A program made the position numbers and the translations under genes. DNA of 64,000 bases from Aulosira sp. FACHB-615 (lineage in GTDB: Bacteria > Cyanobacteriota > Cyanobacteriia > Cyanobacteriales > Nostocaceae). Within the stretch, counting starts at the first letter, position 1. Each line of letters opens with the position of its first letter. This document shows positions 16,251 to 26,752 of this stretch, piece after piece. The stretch is taken from contig NZ_JACJSE010000006.1 of assembly GCF_014698045.1 (NCBI RefSeq), positions 62,001 to 126,000 on the forward strand, in the 5' to 3' direction. The notes beneath the pieces were generated by a model. It was not told the origin of the DNA, did not search any database, and saw only the letters and a list, made by a program, of their open reading frames with translations.

Positions 16251-16291
16251 GATCCCCCCAACCCCCTTTTTAAGGGGGATTTAGGGGGATC
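16251..16291. repeat. GATCCCCC...GGGGGATC palindromic repeat
   Basis: GATCCCCC at 16,251 pairs with GGGGGATC at 16,284-16,291. An inner CCCCCTT/AAGGGGG stem nests inside. It is a common cyanobacterial palindromic repeat and probably doubles as a terminator after the pentapeptide gene. The rest of the gap to 16,440 shows nothing else. Confidence 0.6.
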
Positions 16292-16440
16292 GAAATATGT
16301 GCAACTTCACATTAAATTGGTATAACTTCTAGTCTCTATTCTTAAGTCAGTGATTTATGAGAAAATCTTAAAACCAAACATAAAACACTCTTTCCCCAAC
16401 TCCCCAACTCCCCATCATCACGACAGAGGTAATACCACCA

Positions 16441-16995
16441 TTGGAGAAACTCTTAAAAATCTCAAAAATTATTGATACTTGTACTGAATTTATCGGTCGA
16501 TGTACCAGTTGGCTGGTGCTAGTCATGGTCATCCTGGGAGTATGGAACGTTGTTGGGCGATATGTAGGGCGGTTGATTGGCAGTAACCTCACATCCAACG
16601 CTTATATCGAAGCCCAGTGGTATATTTTTGATTTAGTTTTTTTGTTGGGTGCAGCTTACACCTTAAAGCATAACGAACACGTCCGCGTAGATATTTTTTA
16701 TAGTAATTGGCAACGACGGCGCAAAGCTATTGCAGATTTATTAGGTACGATATTTTTCCTAATTCCTTTCTGTGTGATGGTCATCATTTTTTCCTGGGAT
16801 ACCATCATTGCTTCTTGGCAAATTCAGGAAAATTCCCCTGATCCTGGTGGTTTACCCCGCTACCCAATCAAAGCAATGATTATTGTTTCCTTTATATTGC
16901 TGATTTTTCAGGGAATTTCCCAAGCAATTAAAAACTGGGCAATTATCCAAGGCAAACTAGCAACAGAGGAGGAACAACGTGACACTGGCTTATGA
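16441..16995 (+). CDS. dctQ: TRAP transporter small permease (DctQ-like)
   Basis: A 184-residue membrane protein with four hydrophobic helices, the usual DctQ layout (about 22-40, 62-80, 100-120, 142-160). The motif EAQWYIFDLVFLLGAAYTLKHNEHVRVD matches the family core (read here in parts: EAQWYIFDLVF and HNEHVRVD). The start is a TTG at 16,441 with GAGG about 12 nt upstream, and no ATG is available nearby. It overlaps the large permease gene by 17 bp. TRAP systems take up organic acids using an ion gradient with a periplasmic binding protein. Confidence 0.88.
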   Translation: MEKLLKISKIIDTCTEFIGRCTSWLVLVMVILGVWNVVGRYVGRLIGSNLTSNAYIEAQWYIFDLVFLLGAAYTLKHNEHVRVDIFYSNWQRRRKAIADLLGTIFFLIPFCVMVIIFSWDTIIASWQIQENSPDPGGLPRYPIKAMIIVSFILLIFQGISQAIKNWAIIQGKLATEEEQRDTGL

Positions 16996-18316
16996 ATGGC
17001 TAGGGCCGCTGATGTTTGCGGGTGCTTTGGTATTGTTATCTCTGGGCTATCCCGTGGCATTTTCCCTGGGTGGTGTGGCTATTGTTTTTGGTTTATTGGG
17101 CATTAGTTTGGGTGTGTTTGACCCGATATTTCTCACCGCTATGCCCCAGCGAATTTTCGGGATTATGGCTAATTACACCCTGTTAGCGATTCCTTACTTT
17201 ATTTTTCTGGGGTCAATGCTAGAAAAATCTGGCATTGCGGAACGGCTGTTAGAAACAATGGGGATTTTGTTGGGACGGTTGCGGGGTGGACTGGCCTTAG
17301 CAGTGGTATTGGTGGGAGCATTGCTGGCTGCAACTACTGGTGTTGTAGCAGCCACGGTGGTAGCGATGGGTTTAATTTCGCTGCCGATTATGCTGCGCTA
17401 TGGTTACAACAAACAATTAGCCACAGGTGTAATTGCGGCTTCAGGTACTTTAGGGCAAATTATCCCGCCGAGTGTGGTTTTGGTCGTTTTAGGCGACCAA
17501 CTTGGTGTGTCTGTAGGTGATTTATTTATTGGCTCGGTGATTCCCGGCTTGATGATGGCTAGTGCCTTTGCGCTGCATGTGCTGATTGTGGCATTTTTAA
17601 AACCAGATGCCGCACCCGCTTTGCCTGCGGAAGTCCGAGAAATTGGCGGTAAAGCCTTGGGGAGAAGGGTAATTCAGGTTATGTTGCCGCCTTTGGTAGT
17701 AATTTTACTAGTGCTAGGGAGTATATTTTTTGGCATTGCCACGCCGACAGAAGCAGGTGCAGTTGGTTGTGTCGGTGCGATCGCTTTAGCAGCAGCCAAT
17801 GGTCAACTAACCTTAACATCTCTGCGTCAAGTATGTGATACTACTTTACGAATCACCAGTATGGTGATTTTCATTTTGTTTGGTTCGACAGCTTTCAGCT
17901 TAGTATTCCGAGGATTAAATGGCGATCAATTTATGTTTGATGTCCTCGCCAATCTTCCTGGTGGGAAAGTCGGCTTTTTAGCCGTCAGTATGATTGTGGT
18001 GTTTATCCTCGGTTTCTTTATCGACTTTTTTGAAATTGCCTTTATCGTCATACCTTTATTTGTGCCTGTTGCCCAGCAATTAGGCATTGATTTGGTTTGG
18101 TATGGTGTAGTGCTGGGGGCAAATCTGCAAACTTCCTTTTTAACACCACCTTTTGGTTTTGCTTTGTTTTATCTGCGTGGTGTTGCACCTCCAGAAGTAA
18201 CCACATCTGATATTTATCGTGGTGTCATACCGTTTATTCTGCTGCAATTATTAGTTGTGTTGTTAATTATTGTCTTCCCGCAGATTGTCAGTTTCTTACC
18301 TTCTTTGGGAAGTTAA
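16979..18316 (+). CDS. dctM: TRAP transporter large permease (DctM-like)
   Basis: A 445-residue protein with about 12 membrane helices and the conserved DctM segments MLEKSGIAERLLE, GVVAATVVAMGLISLP, ASGTLGQIIPPS, ATPTEAGAVG and NLQTSFLTPPFGFALFYLRG. The GTG start at 16,979 follows a strong GAGGAGG. Overlap with dctQ indicates translational coupling. A related Anabaena TRAP system takes up pyruvate and other 2-oxo acids, so a monocarboxylate or 2-oxo-acid substrate is likely. The partner binding protein is encoded 8 kb away on the other strand (26,753). Confidence 0.93.
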   Translation: MTLAYEWLGPLMFAGALVLLSLGYPVAFSLGGVAIVFGLLGISLGVFDPIFLTAMPQRIFGIMANYTLLAIPYFIFLGSMLEKSGIAERLLETMGILLGRLRGGLALAVVLVGALLAATTGVVAATVVAMGLISLPIMLRYGYNKQLATGVIAASGTLGQIIPPSVVLVVLGDQLGVSVGDLFIGSVIPGLMMASAFALHVLIVAFLKPDAAPALPAEVREIGGKALGRRVIQVMLPPLVVILLVLGSIFFGIATPTEAGAVGCVGAIALAAANGQLTLTSLRQVCDTTLRITSMVIFILFGSTAFSLVFRGLNGDQFMFDVLANLPGGKVGFLAVSMIVVFILGFFIDFFEIAFIVIPLFVPVAQQLGIDLVWYGVVLGANLQTSFLTPPFGFALFYLRGVAPPEVTTSDIYRGVIPFILLQLLVVLLIIVFPQIVSFLPSLGS

Positions 18317-18338
18317 TACAGCAAAGTGCTGATTATGT

Positions 18339-18417
18339 GTAGGGTGTGTTAGGCGTAAGCCTTAACGCACCGAAAACTCGGCGGTAGATGCGTTACGCTG
18401 TCGCTAACACATCCTAC
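18339..18417. mobile_element. 79-bp palindromic repeat, family GTAGGGTGTGTTAG
   Basis: The ends GTAGGGTGTGTTAG and CTAACACATCCTAC are near-perfect inverted repeats. Internal GCGTAAGCC and GCGTTACGC stretches add to the fold. An inverted copy with closely similar sequence lies at 37,224-37,302. It is a small non-coding dispersed element in the gap between the convergent dctM and sensor-kinase genes. Confidence 0.7.
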
Positions 18418-18455
18418 ATACATTTCAGAAATCAAATATTAGTCCTATATCTTAT

Positions 18456-20447
18456 CTAAGATTTAGCCACACGCTCTGGGTGTCTAGATTCCTGTACCAA
18501 AATGCTGTGTAAGGTTTGCAATAAATCCTTTGTTGTATAAGGCTTAGAAATAAACTTTTTCACACCAGATAACTTGGTTAATTTACTACTAGCTGTCAAA
18601 CCACTAACAGCAATCACCTTGACTTGAGAGTTCATTTTTTGCAAAGTGCTAATCGCCGTAGCACCATCCATTGCAGGCATCATCATATCCATCAACACTA
18701 AGCTAATTTCGTCTTCGTGTTGAGCATAAAGAGCGATCGCTTCAATGCCATTGGTAGCGGTTAATACTCTGTAGTTGTAGGTTTCTAAAGAAATTTTGGT
18801 AGTTTCTAAAATGCCACTTTCATCATCAACTACTAAAATTAATTCTCCGTTACCTTTGAGTAAATCTAAGTCTTCTGCTAGGAGTGGATTTGCTACCTCG
18901 ACGGCTGGTAAGAAAACTTTAAATTCTGTACCCCTACCAACTTGACTCCAAACATTCACAAAACCACCGTGACTTTGAATGATACCTCTGACAGTTGATA
19001 AACCTAATCCCGTACCTTTCCCAATTTCTTTGGTGGTGAAGAATGGCTCAAAGATTCTATCAATAATCTCTGGTGGCATTCCTACACCTGTATCTGTAAT
19101 TGTCACTACAATATAAGCACCGACACGAGCATCTAAATTCATCCGCGCATACTGTTCATCGACTAACAAATTTGACGCAGAAATGTTGATACTACCACCT
19201 CTGGGCATGGCATCACGGGCATTAACTACTAAATTCATTAATAGTTGATGTAAGTGGGTTGCATCACCAATTACCGCCCAAAGTCCTGGCTGAATCTGAG
19301 TTGTTAATTCAATTGATTTGGGAAAAGTTTCTTGGACAATTTGTTGAATTTCTGAACATAAATGACTAACTTGCACAATAGTACGCTGCCCATCTACTCC
19401 CCGTGCAAATTGTAAAACTTGTTTAACTAAAGCTGCACCACGTTTAGAATTAGCTTCGATGGTTTTCAACATTTGTTGATTACGCTCATTAGTATCTGGC
19501 AGTTTGAGTTGTAGTAGTTGTGCTGCTGTTAAAATCGGTGTCAAAATATTGTTCAAGTCGTGAGCGATACCACTGGCTAATGTGCCGATGCTTTCTAAAC
19601 GTTGAGCGCGGAGGATTTGATTTTCTAAATGTTTTTTTTCGGTAATATCAGTATTAACAGTCAAAATTGATTTAGGCTGGTTATGGCGATCGCACATTAA
19701 TGTCCAACGACTCGCCACAATCACAGTTTGTCCTTGTTTGTTAACTTGGTTTAATTCTCCTTGCCAAAAGCCAGACTCAGCTATACTTGCATAAATGTTT
19801 TGGACTTGCGCTAAAGTGTCTGGTGGATATAAAATCTGATTGACATTCTCACCAATAACTTCAGTCGCTTTCCAACCATATAAATTTTCCGCGCCTTGGT
19901 TCCAAAAACAAATTTGATTATTAAAATCTTTCACGACAATTGCATCGCTAGTTACATCTAATAAAGCTGCTTGTTCGCGGATTTTTTCTTCAACTTGTAA
20001 ACGTTCTGTAATTTCGGCTTCTAAACGTAAATTCTGCTCTTGTAATGTTTTGGTAAGAGTGCGTAACTTCAGATGCAACTGAATCCTTGCTAATACTTCT
20101 TGGTGCTGGAGTGGTTTGGTGAGGTAATCAACTGCACCGAGTTCAAAGCCTTTAACTTTATCAACAGTTTCCGAAAGTGCTGTCATAAAAATCACGGGAA
20201 TATCTTGGGTTGATTCCTGCGCTTTCAGACGACGACAAGTGTCAAAACCGTCAATTCCCGGCATGAGGATATCTAACAAAATTAAGTCAGGTTTACCATA
20301 TTCTGCTATGGCGATCGCACTTTCACCATCCTCAGCAATTAATACTGTAAATCCAGCCGTGCCTAAAAAATCAAACAACATTTCTAAATTGATGGGAGTA
20401 TCATCAACAATTAAAATGACACCGTATTTATTAAAATCATTTTTCAT
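18456..20447 (-). CDS. Hybrid sensor histidine kinase with N- and C-terminal receiver domains
   Basis: The protein has 663 residues. Domain order: receiver (about 10-125; VILIVDDTPINLEML, phospho-Asp in LILLDILMPG), short coiled coil, PAS (about 165-275; AIVVKDFNNQICFWNQGAE), HisKA with His in GTLASGIAHDLNNIL (about 290-300), HATPase_c with GVGMPP and GTGLGLSTV, and a C-terminal receiver (about 535-650; LVVDDESGILE, LVLMDMMMPAMDG). No membrane segment, so it is cytoplasmic. Its start overlaps the stop of the 2,014-residue kinase by 4 bp (ATGA), so the two are translationally coupled and probably form one signalling chain. Confidence 0.93.
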   Translation of the reverse strand: MKNDFNKYGVILIVDDTPINLEMLFDFLGTAGFTVLIAEDGESAIAIAEYGKPDLILLDILMPGIDGFDTCRRLKAQESTQDIPVIFMTALSETVDKVKGFELGAVDYLTKPLQHQEVLARIQLHLKLRTLTKTLQEQNLRLEAEITERLQVEEKIREQAALLDVTSDAIVVKDFNNQICFWNQGAENLYGWKATEVIGENVNQILYPPDTLAQVQNIYASIAESGFWQGELNQVNKQGQTVIVASRWTLMCDRHNQPKSILTVNTDITEKKHLENQILRAQRLESIGTLASGIAHDLNNILTPILTAAQLLQLKLPDTNERNQQMLKTIEANSKRGAALVKQVLQFARGVDGQRTIVQVSHLCSEIQQIVQETFPKSIELTTQIQPGLWAVIGDATHLHQLLMNLVVNARDAMPRGGSINISASNLLVDEQYARMNLDARVGAYIVVTITDTGVGMPPEIIDRIFEPFFTTKEIGKGTGLGLSTVRGIIQSHGGFVNVWSQVGRGTEFKVFLPAVEVANPLLAEDLDLLKGNGELILVVDDESGILETTKISLETYNYRVLTATNGIEAIALYAQHEDEISLVLMDMMMPAMDGATAISTLQKMNSQVKVIAVSGLTASSKLTKLSGVKKFISKPYTTKDLLQTLHSILVQESRHPERVAKS

Positions 20448-23400
20448 AAAGCCTCAGAATACTTTTGGAGAAACTCCAATATTTGTTTCCCTTTAAAACC
20501 TTTAGCCAGTTGATATAACCGAGTAGCAAAAGGTTGTAACTCCTCACTTTGTTCTTGTAGTTTTTGCGTTTTTTCAGCAATACTTCTTAAGTCACCCCGC
20601 ATAGCCAAATCTAGCAAAATCTTCAGTTCATCTGCTGAGGGAGGCACAATCGAAGCCTGAGATGTTAATTGTAAAGGATAAATTGAACTTTTGTGTGAAT
20701 CCTTTATCTTTCTTACCTTGTCTTCATATATCCATGTTAATCCCAAGTGAACTTGTAACTTTTCTAACAGTTCGGCTCTTTGAATCGGTTTTGCGAGAAA
20801 GTCATCACACCCAACGTTACGGCTTTCTTGTTGATTAAACTCAAACACACTTGCTGAGACTGCAATTACGATTGTTTCCTTAAAGTTTGGTAACAATCGC
20901 AAGCGCCGAGTGGCTTCAAAACCATCCATTCCCGTCATCACCAAATCCATTAAAATTAAATCTGGTTGAAAATTAGGTATTTTATCTAGACAGTCTAAAC
21001 CATCACTCGCCGCCAAAACTTCAAAACCCAAAGGCTCTAAAATATTGACTAACACTGAGCGATTTTCCCATTTATCATCCACAACTAAAATTTTGCGTTT
21101 GCAGCCAGCAAAACCAATAATATTAAGTGGCTCAATCTCAAAATTTAACTGTTGTTCAACTTCTGGTAATGCCAAATCTAGCCAAAAAATACTGCCTTTA
21201 CCTAGTTCACTTTTGACACATAATTCGCCACCCATCATCTGCACTAATTGACGGCTAATTGATAAGCCTAAACCCGTTCCTTCCGTCTTCAAACTATCCT
21301 CACCCGCTTGTTTGAAGGGCAGAAATATTTCTTCTAATTGCTCATGGGCGATGCCAATTCCTGTGTCTTCTACTAAAAAGCGAATTTTTGGTGTTGGAGA
21401 TTGGCTAGTAAGTTTTTCGCCATTTAATATCCAGTCTCCGTCCTGGGTTACATAACCTACTTTAAAACTTATCCTACCTTTTTTTGTAAACTTAACCGCA
21501 TTACTTAATAAATTGATTAAAACTTGCCTTAAGCGTTTTTCATCACCCCGAATGCGTCTGGGTAGATAACCAAGGGGCTGATAAACTAAAGCAATACCTT
21601 TCATTTCTGCCCGCAGATGGCAAATTTCGGCGATACCTTCTAAAAAGGCGGGAAAATTAAATTCTTTCAACTCCAGATCCATTTTCCGCGCTTCAATTTT
21701 AGAAATATCTAAAATATCATTAATCAGTGTTAAGAGATGTTCACCACACTGATGAATAATATTGACACCATTTCTCTGTTGACTACTTAAAGAAGTATCT
21801 GTTTGAAAGATTTGCGTATAACCTAAGATGCCATTTAAAGGTGTTCGCAGTTCATGACTCATATTAGCCAAAAATTCACTCTTGGCGCGGTTAGCGGCTG
21901 CGGCTGCTTCTTCGGCTTTTTGGCGTTCTTGAATTTCTTGTTGTAATTGAAAATTTTTTGCTTGTAATTCCAGCGTGCGTTCTTTAACTTTTGTTTCTAA
22001 TGTGCGATTATATTCTTCTAAATCATGATAAAGGCGGGCATTTTCTAAAGAAATTGCAGCTTGTGATGATAAAAGTTGTAAAACTTCTAATCGTTCTGGT
22101 GTAAATGCCCCATCAATCAATTTATTTTCTAAATAAAGTATACCGATTAACTTGCCTTGATTGACAATTGGACTACATAAAATCGACTTTGGTTGATGCT
22201 TAACAATATAATCATCTGTAGTAAATACACCTTCGCAATTAGCATTACTAAGAACCACATGCTCCCCAGTGCGATACACATAATTAATCACGGATATGGG
22301 CAAATTCTCACTTGATTCTACAGGGGTAGATTGACGGACATTAATTTCAGGTTGAGCAAAACTACCTGATGCAGCAATTAATAAAGTATCTGCCTGATTT
22401 AAAATTAAATATCCTGTGGCTGCACCAGCATTTTCTAACAGAATTTGCATTAATTTAGCCAGTAATTTGTCTAAAACAATTTCACCAGAAAGTGCTTGAG
22501 CCGCTTTCATCACTGTTGCTAAATCAAAAGCTTCACTGGTATTGTGATTGATAGCGTTGATGAGTTGATTTTTACCTGAGTTTGGTGTTTGACGTTCCGA
22601 TAGCCGCGCCACAATTTGGGGATATCTAACTTCTAAATCGCGCAACTTGGCTATGGCTCCCCAGTTACTATATCCATAGTAAGCATCAATTAAATAAATC
22701 TGGGCTACCTTATCTCTACCAGTCTCAAAATAAAACTTTGCTGCTAGTTCATTGGCGAGAGCTGCTTCTTGGATATATCCTTGCTCTTGCGCTTGCATAA
22801 TAGCTTTGTCATAATGTGCCGTTGCTTGCCAATACTGTCCTAAAACTCTGGCTTTTTCGGCTTCGACAAGCTCATATTTATGTTGAAAATTCATCGGCGC
22901 ATAACTCGCCCATGTTTGCATTTTTTGTTGATGATGATTGACTTTATCTAACAGCAGCTTTTGATACTCAGATGTGGCTGATGGATAGATAGCAAGTTGC
23001 GCTAAAGAATCATAAAAATGGAATAACGGCACATTTAACCATCCTGTGACTCCATCTAAATACTGTTCTGCTTTGCTGGCATTTTCTACAGCTTGATGAA
23101 AATCTCCCAGGAGATAGCACAAAATTAATTTATTGAGAAACACATAGTGAATAATTGTGCGCTCATTTGATTGGATATGAACTGCTAATAATTCGGCTTC
23201 GTTATAGGCTTCACCAATTAACAGACAAGGGTTTGCCGATAACCCCAGTAAATTCAAAACAGCTTGGTGAAACACTTGGTGCCATTTTAGCGCAGTCTCT
23301 TGGTGAATTTGTGCGATCGCCTGACTATATTTTGCCATTTCCTGTTCGAGACTGGTTAAATCTGCACCACTCCAATAGGCATATTGACACTTCTTACTGG

Positions 23401-26400
23401 CTGAATATCCTGTATGTACTAAATCCCCAGTTTCTAAGCCACTAAAGTAAGCAGCTTCTAAAAGTGGTAAGGTATCTTTGACATGATGTTTCCAAGGAAT
23501 TATGAAAGTAGCAACTTTAAATAAAACTTGACTTCTGACTTCATAAGTATCTAGACTTTCTAATAAATTTAAAGCTAATTGTCCAACTTGATAAGCAGCG
23601 TCAATATCTTGGCACAAACCACTAAAAACTATACCAAAATCAGCAAACCCACTAGCCGAAAATGGCGTATTGCCGTATTGAATAGATAAGTTGACTTGCT
23701 GACAAGCAATCAAAATAAATAATTTTGGTGCAGATTGATAAGCAGCAGGTACTAAACTTGCTATTAGCCTCATCGCAGCTAATTTATGAGCATCTGTCAC
23801 CGCAGGCGAATGAATTAAATCCTCGATTTGTTTCCCTGCTAAATAATTAGTGGTTTCTTGAATAGCTTGCTGGATATCTAACTCGGTTGGTGCTTGGTTG
23901 AGTTTTATTCCCAATATTTCTAAAACTTCTAAACCAAGCTGTACAGCCGCCATTAATTTTCTTTGCACCTCACAACTTTTGATTTGCAACTCATAAACCC
24001 TCACTTTTTCCAGTTGGGTTTTTGCTTGTTGTAGAACAATTTCAGCTAATAACTCCATTTGCTCAAAGTCACCGCTTAGAAATGCTACTTCTGCTGCTTG
24101 TTGATGGACATTTAATGTCAATTCATATTGGTGATACCAGCTAGAATTATTCAAAAGGCTTAAACATATCTTTAAATAACCCATAGCAGACTCATAAGCA
24201 GCCGTAGCTTTGGCTTTTTTCCCGGCTATTAAATTCAATTCTACTAACTCATATCTTTCCCAATCGTAAGTTAGTAAATCAATGCCATATTTGAGGTGAT
24301 TGACTAAATAAAAAATATGCTCTTTCTGCTCTTCTGGAGAAAATTTTTGTAACAGTAATTTACCAATGGTGAAATGAGTATTTTTTTTCTCAACATCGGG
24401 AATTAGCGAATAAGATGCTTGTTGTACACGATCATGTAAAAATTTATAGCTAATTTGCTGTTCGGCTTGCTGTTCAGTTAAAATCAAAGGTATTTTATAA
24501 GACGAATCTAAAGGTAAAATTAAGCCTGCTTGTAAAGCTTCCCAAAGTTCTTTAGCTGTTTCTACCCAAGATTTTTGATTCACAATGCTCAAAATATCTA
24601 AGTTAAATTTATCGCCAATACAAGCAGCCAGTTGTAAAACTTTTTGAGTTCTCGGTGATAACTTCTGAATTTGGTTCACCATCAATTCAACAACATTATC
24701 GGTAATGTCAATATCTTTTATAGTTTCGATATGCCATTGCCAACAGGCTTGATCAAAATTAAAAGATAAAAAGTTTTCTTGATGCAGAGATTTGAGTAAT
24801 TGCGTTACAAAAAATGGATTGCCCTGGGTTTTATGAAAAACTAAATCAGCTAGTTCTTGGGAATCTTCTGAAAAAATACTCAAGGTATCACTAACTAATT
24901 GTTGAACATGACTAATATTCAAAGGCTGAAGTACAATCTTATTGATATTTACACCATTTTTCTGGATTGCTGCAAGAGTTAATATTAATGGATGCGTTGG
25001 ATTGACTTCATGCTCACGATATGCACCCATGAGTAATAAATATTTGCTCTCAATATCACTGATGAGTAGTTGAATTAACTTCAAAGATGCCACATCCGCC
25101 CACTGCAAGTCATCTAAAAAAATTACTAAAGGATGTTCTGCTTGGGCAAATACATGAATAAATTGTTGAAATAATCGATTAAAACGGTTTTGGGCTTCGT
25201 TAATTCCTAATGATGGTATTTCTGGCTGAGTACCGATAATTTTTTCAACATCAGGAATCACCTCAATAATTACTTGCCCATAAACCCCAACTGCTGATAA
25301 AATTTTCATCTTCCAACTCGTGATTTTTTCAGCACTTTCTGTTAATATCTGCCGAATTACTTCTTGAAAAGCCTGGATGAATGCCGCATAAGGTATATGA
25401 CGTTTATACTGGTCAAATTTTCCTCCAATAAAATAACCACCCTGGCGAATAATCGATTTAGAAAATTCATTAACTAGGGAAGATTTACCAATTCCTGAAT
25501 AACCACTAACTAATGTTAACTCCGTGCTTCCTGAACTGATTCGCTCAAAAATACTCATCAATTGAGTAACTTCTTGCTCACGTCCATAAAGTTTTTGTGG
25601 AATCAGCAATTGACTGTTTAAATCAAGTTTACCGATAACCAAATCTGTAATTTTGCCAGTTGTTTGTAGCTGATATAAACATGATTCTAAATCTGCTTTT
25701 AAACCCAAGGCATTTTGATATCTGTCTTCGGCTGTTTTAGCTAATAATTTCAGCACAATATTAGATACTGCCACTGGAATTTGTGAATTTAATTCTTGGG
25801 GTGATATAGGAGTTTTGGCAATATGAGAATGAATTAGTTCTAAAGGATCACTTGCTACAAATGGTAGTTTACCAACTAACATTTGATAAAGTGTGACACC
25901 TAAAGAATAAAAATCAGTGCGATAGTCTATTAAGCGGTTCATTCTCCCTGTTTGTTCGGGTGAAAGATAAGCCAGACTACCTTCGAGTAAATTGATGTTA
26001 TTTATGGTTTGATTTTCGCTATGTAAGCGTGAAGCAATACTAAAGTTGATAATTTTGATTTGATTGGTGTTGGGGTCGATTAAAATATTATGAGGTTGGA
26101 TATCTTTATGAATAATATTATTTTGATGTAACTGAGCTAAGGTTGAGGCTAATTGAATTGCAATTTGTAAAATTTGAGTTAATTCTAATTTATTTGTGCT
26201 AATAAAATTATGCAGTGTTTCGCCAGGGAAGTCTTCTAAAATCAGTGCGATTTTATTTTGTGTACTTTCTAAAGCGAGAGGTTGAATAACTCCTGCTATT
26301 CGTAAAGATTGCAGTATTTGATACTCGTATTTTAGGCGAGTGATTTGTTCAATTGTAGGATACTCAGTTTTCAGAGTTTTAATAATTACCGATGTTTGTG

Positions 26401-26488
26401 TTGATTCTTGGTAGGCGCGATAAATACAGGTATTAGTATTATCATCAATAACTTGAATGAGGCTGTAGTCGGTAAGAATAATACTCAT
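20444..26488 (-). CDS. Giant Ser/Thr-kinase / AAA ATPase / GAF / histidine kinase / receiver protein
   Basis: The protein has 2,014 residues. Residues 1-270 form a Ser/Thr-kinase fold with Lys37 (VIIK) and the loop HKDIQPHN (127-134), but Asn148 stands where the Mg-binding Asp of DFG is expected (IINFSIA). An AAA/STAND-like ATPase follows (Walker A SGYSGIGKSS near 327, LVIFLDDLQWAD), then a long helical TPR-like region to about 1,290. Next come GAF (1,330-1,490), coiled coil, HisKA (His in SHELRTP near 1,544), HATPase_c and a receiver (LILMDLVMTGMDG). A short helical tail ends the protein. This layout is typical of large Nostocales kinases. It is coupled to the hybrid kinase downstream and flanked by TRAP genes. 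Confidence 0.93.
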   Translation of the reverse strand: MSIILTDYSLIQVIDDNTNTCIYRAYQESTQTSVIIKTLKTEYPTIEQITRLKYEYQILQSLRIAGVIQPLALESTQNKIALILEDFPGETLHNFISTNKLELTQILQIAIQLASTLAQLHQNNIIHKDIQPHNILIDPNTNQIKIINFSIASRLHSENQTINNINLLEGSLAYLSPEQTGRMNRLIDYRTDFYSLGVTLYQMLVGKLPFVASDPLELIHSHIAKTPISPQELNSQIPVAVSNIVLKLLAKTAEDRYQNALGLKADLESCLYQLQTTGKITDLVIGKLDLNSQLLIPQKLYGREQEVTQLMSIFERISSGSTELTLVSGYSGIGKSSLVNEFSKSIIRQGGYFIGGKFDQYKRHIPYAAFIQAFQEVIRQILTESAEKITSWKMKILSAVGVYGQVIIEVIPDVEKIIGTQPEIPSLGINEAQNRFNRLFQQFIHVFAQAEHPLVIFLDDLQWADVASLKLIQLLISDIESKYLLLMGAYREHEVNPTHPLILTLAAIQKNGVNINKIVLQPLNISHVQQLVSDTLSIFSEDSQELADLVFHKTQGNPFFVTQLLKSLHQENFLSFNFDQACWQWHIETIKDIDITDNVVELMVNQIQKLSPRTQKVLQLAACIGDKFNLDILSIVNQKSWVETAKELWEALQAGLILPLDSSYKIPLILTEQQAEQQISYKFLHDRVQQASYSLIPDVEKKNTHFTIGKLLLQKFSPEEQKEHIFYLVNHLKYGIDLLTYDWERYELVELNLIAGKKAKATAAYESAMGYLKICLSLLNNSSWYHQYELTLNVHQQAAEVAFLSGDFEQMELLAEIVLQQAKTQLEKVRVYELQIKSCEVQRKLMAAVQLGLEVLEILGIKLNQAPTELDIQQAIQETTNYLAGKQIEDLIHSPAVTDAHKLAAMRLIASLVPAAYQSAPKLFILIACQQVNLSIQYGNTPFSASGFADFGIVFSGLCQDIDAAYQVGQLALNLLESLDTYEVRSQVLFKVATFIIPWKHHVKDTLPLLEAAYFSGLETGDLVHTGYSASKKCQYAYWSGADLTSLEQEMAKYSQAIAQIHQETALKWHQVFHQAVLNLLGLSANPCLLIGEAYNEAELLAVHIQSNERTIIHYVFLNKLILCYLLGDFHQAVENASKAEQYLDGVTGWLNVPLFHFYDSLAQLAIYPSATSEYQKLLLDKVNHHQQKMQTWASYAPMNFQHKYELVEAEKARVLGQYWQATAHYDKAIMQAQEQGYIQEAALANELAAKFYFETGRDKVAQIYLIDAYYGYSNWGAIAKLRDLEVRYPQIVARLSERQTPNSGKNQLINAINHNTSEAFDLATVMKAAQALSGEIVLDKLLAKLMQILLENAGAATGYLILNQADTLLIAASGSFAQPEINVRQSTPVESSENLPISVINYVYRTGEHVVLSNANCEGVFTTDDYIVKHQPKSILCSPIVNQGKLIGILYLENKLIDGAFTPERLEVLQLLSSQAAISLENARLYHDLEEYNRTLETKVKERTLELQAKNFQLQQEIQERQKAEEAAAAANRAKSEFLANMSHELRTPLNGILGYTQIFQTDTSLSSQQRNGVNIIHQCGEHLLTLINDILDISKIEARKMDLELKEFNFPAFLEGIAEICHLRAEMKGIALVYQPLGYLPRRIRGDEKRLRQVLINLLSNAVKFTKKGRISFKVGYVTQDGDWILNGEKLTSQSPTPKIRFLVEDTGIGIAHEQLEEIFLPFKQAGEDSLKTEGTGLGLSISRQLVQMMGGELCVKSELGKGSIFWLDLALPEVEQQLNFEIEPLNIIGFAGCKRKILVVDDKWENRSVLVNILEPLGFEVLAASDGLDCLDKIPNFQPDLILMDLVMTGMDGFEATRRLRLLPNFKETIVIAVSASVFEFNQQESRNVGCDDFLAKPIQRAELLEKLQVHLGLTWIYEDKVRKIKDSHKSSIYPLQLTSQASIVPPSADELKILLDLAMRGDLRSIAEKTQKLQEQSEELQPFATRLYQLAKGFKGKQILEFLQKYSEAL

Positions 26489-26516
26489 GTTTATTTTTGA
26501 AGGCAGGAGTTAGAGG

Positions 26517-26545
26517 GCAGTGGTTCGACAGGCTCACCAACCGGA
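26517..26545. repeat. Dispersed repeat GCAGTGGTTCG...CTCACCAACCG
   Basis: This GCAGTGGTTCGACAGGCTCACCAACCG stretch (quoted in parts) recurs at 30,346-30,380 and, in opposite orientation, at 46,812-46,888. It is a low-copy intergenic repeat family with no coding capacity. Confidence 0.5.
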
Positions 26546-26715
26546 AACACGAGGAAAACTGACCCCTAACTCCTACTATGACCGAGATGGGGCATTTGCA
26601 ACGGACGTATTTTTTTTCGCGTTACTTTTATCGATGGTAATACAAATCAACTAATTTGATGGATGTTTTTTTGTGCGATCGCAATTCTTAAATAAGCAAT
26701 CTCAGCAGTAAATTA

Positions 26716-26750
26716 ATATCCCCACACTGCTGTAGTTTGTGTGGGGATAT
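26716..26750 (-). terminator. Strong hairpin terminator after the TRAP binding-protein gene
   Basis: ATATCCCCACAC (26,716-26,727) and GTGTGGGGATAT (26,739-26,750) pair perfectly over 12 bp around an 11-base loop. It lies 2 bp beyond the stop codon of the minus-strand gene and is followed by an AT-rich stretch. Confidence 0.75.
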
Positions 26751-26752
26751 GA

